From Bryobacterales bacterium (GTDB lineage: Bacteria > Acidobacteriota > Terriglobia > Bryobacterales > Bryobacteraceae), in assembly GCA_003162425.1 (NCBI GenBank), contig PMOK01000284.1, positions 124,001-188,000 of the forward strand: a stretch of DNA of 64,000 nucleotides, read 5' to 3'. The stretch's first letter is position 1; each line of letters begins with the position of its first letter. Below, piece after piece: positions 18,915 to 26,671 of this stretch. The notes below the pieces were generated by a model. The model was not told the DNA's origin. It did no database searches and saw only the letters and a program-made list of their open reading frames with translations. The position numbers and the translations under genes are program-made.

Positions 18915-20834
18915 ATGAAACCCGTGGCACTGATCAGCATGCCGACGCTTTCCGCGCGGTTCCCCTCTTTCCAGTTAGCCCTGCTGAAACCAACCCTGGA
19001 ACGGGCCGGGATTCCGGCGCAGACCTTTTCGCTCTTTATGTATTTTGGGACACGCATCGGCTGGAAGATCAACGAGGCGATTGCGGACGTGTGGCCCAGC
19101 ATGGTTGGTGAATGGATCTGGACGAAAGCCGCGTTCGGAGCGGAAATAGAAGCGCGCGATGAGGAGTATTTTGGCGCCTACGATTACATTTTCCGCGCGA
19201 TCTGCAAGCGCGCCGGGTGTACAACCAGGCGGTTTCAGAAAATTCGCGACAAAGATGCGCCTGAGTTCATCGATTTCTGCGTCGACGCCGTGGACTGGAA
19301 GCGGTTCGGCCTGATCGGTTTCTCAGTTGTGTTTCAGCAGAGCCTGGCCAGCATCGCTCTGGCAAAAGCGCTGAAAAAACGATACCCGGAGATCCCGATC
19401 GTGTTCGGGGGCGCGAGCCTGGAAGACGACATCGCTGACGAGATCATGCGCGGATGCCCCGAGGTCGACTATCTGCATTGCGGCGATGGCGAGATCTCGT
19501 TTCCCGAGATGGTCCATCGTCTGGACCGTGGTGAATCGATGCAGGGCCTGCGCGGCGTCATGTGGCGCAACGGAGGCAAGATCGAATACGCCGGGCGCGC
19601 GCCGAACTTTCAGGCGATGAATGAGACACCGATCCCGCAGTTTGACGAGTATTTTTACGCGCGCGAAGAAGGGGGTTATGAGGACTGGGATGAGGCCTGC
19701 GAGCCTATGCTCCCTATCGAATCGGCGCGCGGCTGCTGGTGGGGCGAAAAGCATCACTGCACCTTTTGCGGGCTGAACCGTTCCGGCATGGAGTTTCGCG
19801 CCAAGGACCCCGAGCGTGTCATTGAACAGATCGAGCACCTGTCGCGCAAACATGGCATCTACAGTTTCAACGCCATCGACAACATCATGGCGCCGGAGTA
19901 CACCGAAAAGCTTTTCCGGCGGCTCGCGGAGTCGAACACCGATGTGGAGTTGCACTACGAGATCCGCCCGAACTTCTCGCGCACGCAGCTAGGGCGAATG
20001 CGCAAGGGCGGCCTCACTTCGGTGCAGCCTGGCGTCGAAAGCCTGTCAACGAACATTCTGAAGAGTATGCGCAAGATGACGACGGGCATGCGGAATGTCG
20101 AACTCATTAAGTGGTGCACCTATCACGACATCAGTTGCATGTACAACATCCTGATGCGATTCCCGGGCGAGACCGTGGAAGATTACCGGATGCAGGCCGA
20201 ACTGGCGCCGAAGATCGTGCATTTGCAGCCGCCCTGGGGCATCGTGAAGGCTCGAGCCGACCGCGGCTCGCCGATGTATACGGATCCGGCATCGCAGTCC
20301 ATCCGGCGGCTCAAACCGGCCGTTTGCTACAACTACCTTTTCCCGAAGAAGTTCAATCTCGAACGAGTGTCATACTACTTCGATCACGAAATGGACAACG
20401 TGGTGGACGAGGAACATTACGACGACTTGCTGGAAGCCGTTGCGAAGTGGCAGGCCAGTTGGACGGAGCGCGGGCACCCCTACCTGCGCTATCGCAAGGC
20501 GTTGACCAGCATCACTATTGAAGACGGGCGGCGGCGCAAGCAGCGTAAATATCAGTACGCCGACGGCCCGGCGCTGTTGTATGAGTATTGCGCGGACGCT
20601 CGAACGCCTCGCGACATCGCGTCGGCCATGGGGACTGATCCATGGGTGCAGCAGGCCCTGGACGACTTCATCCGAAAAGATCTCATCCTATTCCTGGATG
20701 GCCGCTATTTAAGCCTCGCGCTTCCAGCCAATCCGAACTTCGAGATGTCCGTTGGTCCTCAAGCCGCGGCCCTACCGCAACAACGCCCCAGCGACGGTTT
20801 TGTGCCCGCGATCGAACTGGTCACGGTGAGATGA
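18915..20834 (+). CDS. RiPP maturation radical SAM C-methyltransferase (B12-binding type)
   Basis: ESARGCWWGEKHHCTFCGLNRSGMEFRAKDPERV (C-x7-C-x2-C variant typical of this family); N-terminal cobalamin-binding-like FGGASLEDDIADEIMRGCPEVDYLHCGDGE. Confidence 0.92.
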   Translation: MKPVALISMPTLSARFPSFQLALLKPTLERAGIPAQTFSLFMYFGTRIGWKINEAIADVWPSMVGEWIWTKAAFGAEIEARDEEYFGAYDYIFRAICKRAGCTTRRFQKIRDKDAPEFIDFCVDAVDWKRFGLIGFSVVFQQSLASIALAKALKKRYPEIPIVFGGASLEDDIADEIMRGCPEVDYLHCGDGEISFPEMVHRLDRGESMQGLRGVMWRNGGKIEYAGRAPNFQAMNETPIPQFDEYFYAREEGGYEDWDEACEPMLPIESARGCWWGEKHHCTFCGLNRSGMEFRAKDPERVIEQIEHLSRKHGIYSFNAIDNIMAPEYTEKLFRRLAESNTDVELHYEIRPNFSRTQLGRMRKGGLTSVQPGVESLSTNILKSMRKMTTGMRNVELIKWCTYHDISCMYNILMRFPGETVEDYRMQAELAPKIVHLQPPWGIVKARADRGSPMYTDPASQSIRRLKPAVCYNYLFPKKFNLERVSYYFDHEMDNVVDEEHYDDLLEAVAKWQASWTERGHPYLRYRKALTSITIEDGRRRKQRKYQYADGPALLYEYCADARTPRDIASAMGTDPWVQQALDDFIRKDLILFLDGRYLSLALPANPNFEMSVGPQAAALPQQRPSDGFVPAIELVTVR

Positions 20835-23677
20835 GGGCCTCGACGGCTGTCTCCGCCAAACAGCAAACCGAACGCGAAGAACTGCTTGGGCTATTGCTCG
20901 AGCGCGGAATTCTGCAGCGCTCGGAAACGCAGCCCGTACTTTCACGCGACGGCTCATCAGCGCGCTGGATGCTGGATTCGCTCGCGGTGACGCTGACTCC
21001 GCGCGGTGCTGAGCTTGCTGGGCGGATGGTCCTGGAGCAATTGCAGAGATTCGACGGGCGACAATTGGCGGCGTACGGGCTGACCGCCGTTCCCATCCTG
21101 CAATCGGCTGTGCTGCAGTCCAGCGGCCGCTATAAGGGATTGCTAGTCCGTAGCGAACGCAAGCCGCACGGATCGCAAAAGTTGATCGAAGGCCAATTCG
21201 ATCCGGACGAGCCCGTGATCCTGATCGAGGATTCGATAGCGTCGGGGATGAGCGCGCGGGAGGGCGTTCAGAAGCTGGAGGAAGCAGGCCTGCGCGTGGA
21301 GGGATGCGTCGCGTTGGTCCGCTTCGGTTGGGAAGGCGGCTGTTCAGATTTCGCGGAACGCGGCTACCACGTGGAAGCGATCTACGACATCTTTGAAGAC
21401 TTGATGTCTCGCATGGAAAGTGAAAAGGGACCGGATTATAACCCTACCAAATGGTTTCCCGAATTTAGCTGGGGTGCACGCCGCGCGCCCGAGGGACTGC
21501 ATCCGGCACACCTGGCGCGCGAGGTCCTGCGTGAATACTTTACCAGCGGTGAATGGCTGGCGCCGCCGCGCTCGCTCGATCGGGATGACTACGATTCCCA
21601 TGGTGGCGCGTGGGTGAGCATCCGTTCGCGCGAGGACATCCATGATCGGCACGCGCGCGACGGCTTTTGGCATTTTCCGAATGAGAGGTCATGGGGCGTT
21701 GCCGAAGATGTTGTTCGCGCTGCTGTACGAACGGCTCGCGAACTGCCAAAGGGATCCGACGCGCTGAAGTTGATCGAATCGAGCTACGTCGCGGTGACTT
21801 TCTTTTCCGCCCTCGAAGCGGCGACGGTGGGAGAGCTGGACAACAATCGTTACGGGATTGTGGTGGTGAGTGGCGAACGGCCCGAGATCATGGGCGGCGC
21901 ATTACCTCGGATGCCGGGGGTTCGCGATGAATGGCAGCAGTTCCATCATGCCCGAATCAACAATGCGCAACTCTACGAGTACGAGCCTTACGTTATCTAT
22001 CGGCACGCGGTGTCGAAGTTCGTCGAGCCCGGCGCACCTTGGCAATCGAGCGGCGTTCCTGGCTCTGACGAGTCGCCGGACCTGGGAGCGCTCGCAAGGC
22101 ACGCGCGAGATCTGGTCCTGGGCCGCGAGCGGCGCGAACCGCTCCCGCAGATAACGCTGACGGAAACGGTGAAGCAGCTATTCGTCACTATTTATGTGGA
22201 TGGCGAGCCCTGCGGCTGCATGGGCTCCGGAATCGGTGACTTGGAGAACGATCTGCGTACGCTGACGAAAGCCGCGCTTCAAGATGAGCGGTTCGAGCAC
22301 CCGGAGATCGACGAAGACGCGAGCGTAGCGGTGAGTGTTTCGCTGCTCTCCAATGAACTAGAGATGGGTGACTTCTCGCCCGAAGAGGTGCGGAGCAAGT
22401 ATCGGCACGGCCAACAGGCTCTCATGGTGGAACAGAACCCGCGGTCCGGCATGCTTCTGCCGTTCATGACGTCGTGGCTCAGCCTGGACGCGGAGGGCTT
22501 TGTTGACGAAGTGCTCGACAAAGCCGGCGTCACCCGAGCTCCCTATAACTGGATCCGCTTCGATTGCGATACGTGGCTGGCCGATGAAGACGGCGTTGGA
22601 AAACTGGAGGGTGGTTTCAATCGTCTAACTCCGACGTTGCAGGCGGACGAGATTGCGCGGCTGCACGTCGACTATCTGCTTCGCAACCAGCGTGAGGACG
22701 GGGCGCTATACTTCGGCTATTACGTTTTCGAAAACATGTTGTATCAAGGGATCGACATGACGCGGCTGGCGCACGGCGCCTGGACTCTGGCGCGCGCCGG
22801 AAAGTCTGATGCCGCCGCATCCGCTCTGAAGCACATCCTTGGTCACGCTGACGACCCGGTGACGGGCCTCGCCCGCGATGCTTTTTTGCTTCTGACGCTG
22901 TGTGAGCCGGGCATGCAAGAGATGGTTAGCCGGTCGAAGCTTGCAGAAAAGTTATGGGCGTCGATCGACCGGCACGGGCGGGTCACAACGTGGGTTCCCG
23001 CGGCTCCAAGTGAAGATGACGACACCGGCGATGAGAGCGCTTCCGAAGAGGTGTCGCCTGAAGATCTTCAGAATTATGTGCCGGGTCAGGTTTTGCTCGC
23101 CTTGGCAGCGGCGGTGCGGACGGGTGCGACGGACGCGGACGAACGGAAGATCGAAAGCGCGTTCCGTTATTACCGTCACCGGTTCCGGTACAAGCGCGAT
23201 TTCGGCCAGGTTTCGTGGATGTCGCTCGCGGCGGCGGCATGGTGGCGCCTGAGGGAGCGGCGCGAGTTCGCCGATTTCCTTTTCGAGATTACCGACTTTA
23301 TCCTGACGTTCCAGCAGACTCACCCCGAGCAGGCGACACCAGGCGCGTTCCTGACTGGCCAACAGCCCGACCCGCCGGGATTCACCACGGCGGTTTATCT
23401 GGAGGCGGTGGCGTCTGCGCTCGACGTCGCGTCCGCGCTCTCAGACACAGCTAGGGAACACCGGTACGATGATGCGTGGCGGCTTGGTTTCACTTTCCTC
23501 GGCCGGCTAATCATTCAGGATCGCGATTCATCGATTCTGCCGAACGCCGAGTACGCGGTGGGTGGGCTCCGGGAAAACCTCTACAGCGGCCACGTCCGTA
23601 TCGACTTTGTTCAGCATTCCCTCGCCGCGATCATGGAGCGGCATCCAGATGTTTTCGTAAACAATCAGACAGATTAG
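20831..23677 (+). CDS. Multidomain fusion: phosphoribosyltransferase-like + AMMECR1-like + C-terminal helical-repeat domain
   Basis: ATGA overlap with upstream gene; PRPP-loop-like VILIEDSIASGMSAREG; AMMECR1-like TVYVDGEPCGCMGSGIGDL...DERFEHPEIDED region; C-terminal DYLLRNQREDGALYFGYYV...RLAHGAWTLARAG repeats. Confidence 0.8.
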   Translation: MRASTAVSAKQQTEREELLGLLLERGILQRSETQPVLSRDGSSARWMLDSLAVTLTPRGAELAGRMVLEQLQRFDGRQLAAYGLTAVPILQSAVLQSSGRYKGLLVRSERKPHGSQKLIEGQFDPDEPVILIEDSIASGMSAREGVQKLEEAGLRVEGCVALVRFGWEGGCSDFAERGYHVEAIYDIFEDLMSRMESEKGPDYNPTKWFPEFSWGARRAPEGLHPAHLAREVLREYFTSGEWLAPPRSLDRDDYDSHGGAWVSIRSREDIHDRHARDGFWHFPNERSWGVAEDVVRAAVRTARELPKGSDALKLIESSYVAVTFFSALEAATVGELDNNRYGIVVVSGERPEIMGGALPRMPGVRDEWQQFHHARINNAQLYEYEPYVIYRHAVSKFVEPGAPWQSSGVPGSDESPDLGALARHARDLVLGRERREPLPQITLTETVKQLFVTIYVDGEPCGCMGSGIGDLENDLRTLTKAALQDERFEHPEIDEDASVAVSVSLLSNELEMGDFSPEEVRSKYRHGQQALMVEQNPRSGMLLPFMTSWLSLDAEGFVDEVLDKAGVTRAPYNWIRFDCDTWLADEDGVGKLEGGFNRLTPTLQADEIARLHVDYLLRNQREDGALYFGYYVFENMLYQGIDMTRLAHGAWTLARAGKSDAAASALKHILGHADDPVTGLARDAFLLLTLCEPGMQEMVSRSKLAEKLWASIDRHGRVTTWVPAAPSEDDDTGDESASEEVSPEDLQNYVPGQVLLALAAAVRTGATDADERKIESAFRYYRHRFRYKRDFGQVSWMSLAAAAWWRLRERREFADFLFEITDFILTFQQTHPEQATPGAFLTGQQPDPPGFTTAVYLEAVASALDVASALSDTAREHRYDDAWRLGFTFLGRLIIQDRDSSILPNAEYAVGGLRENLYSGHVRIDFVQHSLAAIMERHPDVFVNNQTD

Positions 23678-23687
23678 GAGAATCAGA

Positions 23688-24119
23688 ATGGCAGCTAAGA
23701 AACGACCAACGAAAAAGCGAAAGAAGCCAGGCGTGATAGTAGAAGTTGCGCCACCTAGAAAGAAGAAGCCGTACGGGCCGGTTGTAGAGGTCGCGCCCGG
23801 TAAGAGGCCGAAGGGCCGGCCGATCGTCGAGGTCGCACCGCCGAGGAAGGGCAAGAAGAAGGCGGGGTCGCGAGTCACTGAAGTGGCTCCAATGACGAGG
23901 CGAAAGCGGCCGGCCAGCGGAGTGATCGTGGAAGTGGCTCCGGAAATCGCACCCGATATCGCGAGGAAGTCGCGCGGAGTGATCAAGGAGATGGCGCCGG
24001 CATTGAAGAGGAGATCGGCGGGGACAATCAAGGAGATTGCGCCTGCGACGAAGAGAAAGGGGAATTCGAGACCAGGCGTGATCGTGGAAGTTGCGCCGCC
24101 AGTGGACAAGAAACAGTAG
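23688..24119 (+). CDS. Lys/Arg-rich protein with eight [V/I]-x-E-[V/I/M]-A-P repeats; candidate multi-core RiPP precursor
   Basis: GVIVEVAPP / GPVVEVAPG / PIVEVAPP / SRVTEVAPM / GVIVEVAPE / GVIKEMAPA / GTIKEIAPA / GVIVEVAPP separated by basic linkers; AGGAG RBS; starts 10 bp after the fusion gene. Confidence 0.85.
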   Translation: MAAKKRPTKKRKKPGVIVEVAPPRKKKPYGPVVEVAPGKRPKGRPIVEVAPPRKGKKKAGSRVTEVAPMTRRKRPASGVIVEVAPEIAPDIARKSRGVIKEMAPALKRRSAGTIKEIAPATKRKGNSRPGVIVEVAPPVDKKQ

Positions 24120-24181
24120 TAAGCGGGAGGGCGGCAGGAATCCGGGCTCATGCCGTCCACTGCTCAGGGACGCTAGCCAGT

Positions 24182-24721
24182 ATGGGGCAGATCGCAACCG
24201 TGCTTCTTTTTGCCGTTATGGCAGGAGCCGACAACTTCCAGGTTGCCTGCGGTCTTGGCATGTTGCCCCTGGGACGCGCAAGGAGGTGGGCGCTCGGCGC
24301 ATCGTTCGGGATTTGCGAGGCATTCATGTCGCTGGCCGGCCTTCTGGCGGGGTCATATTTGCGCATCCATGTTTTTGGCGCTGCGTCGCTGGCCGGTACG
24401 ATCACGCTACTCGCAAGTGGATTTTTGATCATCTATCTCGCGTTGAACGATCGGGACATGGAGGAACTAGCCAACAACAAATGGGTGATATTTGGTCTGC
24501 CGCTTTCGCTGAGCCTCGATAATCTGGCCGCCGGCGCTGGCCTCGGCGCCAACGGCTATCCCGTAATATTGTGTGCCGCAGTCATTGGATTGATTTGTAC
24601 TGCGATGAGCCTGGCTGGTCTATTCCTAGGTGAACGAGTTCGCCGCCTGCTGCCGCGACGCGCCGGCGCGCTGGCCGGGGCTTGGCTGGTCCTGATGGCG
24701 GTGCATTCCCTCCTCAAGTGA
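24182..24721 (+). CDS. MntP-like (putative manganese efflux) membrane protein
   Basis: MGQIATVLLFAVMAGADNFQVACGLGMLPL...LPLSLSLDNLAAGAGLG duplicated membrane repeats. Confidence 0.75.
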   Translation: MGQIATVLLFAVMAGADNFQVACGLGMLPLGRARRWALGASFGICEAFMSLAGLLAGSYLRIHVFGAASLAGTITLLASGFLIIYLALNDRDMEELANNKWVIFGLPLSLSLDNLAAGAGLGANGYPVILCAAVIGLICTAMSLAGLFLGERVRRLLPRRAGALAGAWLVLMAVHSLLK

Positions 24722-24733
24722 GATACCCCAGCC

Positions 24734-26671
24734 TCAATGAAAACGATACCGGACGCCGACCCGCACATACACACCGGGGTTCGGAAAACCGATGTACTCG
24801 TGATATTGCTGGTTGAATAAATTGTCCACTCGCAGAGATGCGGTGAACGCATCTGAAAACTCGTAGCTCGACGACAGGCTCGCAGTTGAGTATCCGCCGA
24901 CTGTTTGCTCGAGCGGCAACGGAACCTGAAAATCGTAGCGGCGGCCGACCGCCAGTACGTCCGCCTGGGAATGCCAGCGCGGCTTGATTTTCCAGGTGAT
25001 GCCGCCTCCGCTCTGCCAATGCGGGACATCGCGTAGAGGCTCAGTGGTGTCCATCAATCGCCACTGCAGGTATGAAGCGTAAGCGCGCAACTCCAGGTGG
25101 GAGTTGACTGGCGCCGTGAGCGCGAACTCCGCCCCCTGTGTTCGCGCCTGGCTCCGATTGACCAAGCGGAATACGAGCGCGCTGAAGTCTATTAGATCCG
25201 TATAGGAATTGCGAAACGCGGTCAACTCCGCGCGCAGCCGCCGGTTCAGGAAATTGTTTTCGATACCGACGTCGTAGCTTCGGCTGAACTCGGGCTTCAG
25301 GAGAGGATTGCCGACCACCTTGTCCGCCAGCGCGTAAAAAGACGGAGTCTTGAATCCTCGCCCCCAATTCGCCTTCAATCTGGGACCGTCGGGAGCAAAA
25401 CGGTAGCTGATCCCGGCGCTCGGGGAATAGACCGCGCGAAAATCGGTGGTCTTATCCACTCGTATGCCGGCAGTCGCAGTCAGCCCCCGGACCGAGTAGA
25501 TGAGTACGCCATTAGCGTCCGCGGTATCGCGCGTTAGCGTGAAATTGTCGGGAATCGTGCCTGCGAGCACGCCGGTGCTGACGCCCTGCTCCCGCATCCA
25601 GCCCGCGCCAAGCTCCGCCGAGAAATTCGCACCCAGACGAAGCGTGTTCGTAAAACTAAAGCGGTAGCGTTTGAAATTGGTGTCGGTGATCTCGGTGGGG
25701 ATGGAATTGAAAGTGGGTGGGATCGCGTCCAACGATGCCGGAATGTTGGAGTTTTGCGTTCGATCGAAGAAGTCGAAATTCAAACCGTAGAGCCAGGTTT
25801 GGTTTACCTGATGCTGAAAGCCTATCCCGGTTACCAGTTCGATGGTGTGCACCGCTTGCGCCTGTTGCAGGATGGAGAACTCCGGTCCTCCGCCGCCGGG
25901 AGGGAATCCGGATGCCTCGGCATTCTGATACCGGACGACAAATCGGATCAGCTTGTCATTTCCCAGCGAGAGATGCGAGCTCAGGCCGGCGGTACCCAGA
26001 CTATAAGGATCCTTCTTGACCTGCTGGCCGATGTCCAGGTACGAGCCTGCGAATGAGTAATCCAGATTCCCGTTCTTACCGGATGCGCCGGCGGTTACAT
26101 CGCGTGTCAGGAAATTGCCCAACGCTCCTCCCAACTCAAACATCGGCTTGCCCTCACCCCGGCGTGGAATGATGTTGATGACTCCCGCAATGGCATCCGA
26201 GCCATACATCGACGAAAGAGGTCCGCGTACGATTTCGATTTGCTCGATGCCATCGGTGCTCATGGTCGACAAGTCATAAGAACCGCCCAGAACGTCGGTG
26301 ATGTCATTGATCGGAATGCCGTCGTAGAGCACCACTGTGAAGTTCGGTTTGCCGCCGCGCAAGGTAATGGTGGTCAGTCCGCCTCGCGCTCCGGACTGGG
26401 CAACAAACAGGAAAGGGACCTGCCGCAGCACGTCGGCGACGTTTTCGGCATGGCTGTCTTCAATAACCTGCCGCGTTACTACCATCACTGACGCCGATGT
26501 CGCCGACACAGGAGTGGCCTGTCCGGTTACAGTAATGACCGTCGGCTCCGCTTGCGGAATAGACTGGGCCGATTCGAGCGCCGGCCAAAGCATAGCGATC
26601 GCCAGAATACTGAAAGTTAGGCGCGTCACGATTGTTTTAAGGCAAGTTAAAGCGGTAAAGATTAGCGCCAT
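24734..26671 (-). CDS. TonB-dependent receptor (BtuB-like)
   Basis: Plug domain GIEQIEIVRGPLSSMYGSDAIAGVINIIPRRGEG; C-terminal GVYVRVGVRYRFH. Confidence 0.92.
   Translation of the reverse strand: MALIFTALTCLKTIVTRLTFSILAIAMLWPALESAQSIPQAEPTVITVTGQATPVSATSASVMVVTRQVIEDSHAENVADVLRQVPFLFVAQSGARGGLTTITLRGGKPNFTVVLYDGIPINDITDVLGGSYDLSTMSTDGIEQIEIVRGPLSSMYGSDAIAGVINIIPRRGEGKPMFELGGALGNFLTRDVTAGASGKNGNLDYSFAGSYLDIGQQVKKDPYSLGTAGLSSHLSLGNDKLIRFVVRYQNAEASGFPPGGGGPEFSILQQAQAVHTIELVTGIGFQHQVNQTWLYGLNFDFFDRTQNSNIPASLDAIPPTFNSIPTEITDTNFKRYRFSFTNTLRLGANFSAELGAGWMREQGVSTGVLAGTIPDNFTLTRDTADANGVLIYSVRGLTATAGIRVDKTTDFRAVYSPSAGISYRFAPDGPRLKANWGRGFKTPSFYALADKVVGNPLLKPEFSRSYDVGIENNFLNRRLRAELTAFRNSYTDLIDFSALVFRLVNRSQARTQGAEFALTAPVNSHLELRAYASYLQWRLMDTTEPLRDVPHWQSGGGITWKIKPRWHSQADVLAVGRRYDFQVPLPLEQTVGGYSTASLSSSYEFSDAFTASLRVDNLFNQQYHEYIGFPNPGVYVRVGVRYRFH

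Noticed and set aside
23528-24197. Minus-strand ORFs (210 and 188 aa) opposite the EVAP-repeat gene
   Set aside because: Their repeats (GATSTI..., RNFHDH...) are the antisense of the EVAP repeats; the + ORF has RBS, operon context and variable codons that preserve the + peptide motif
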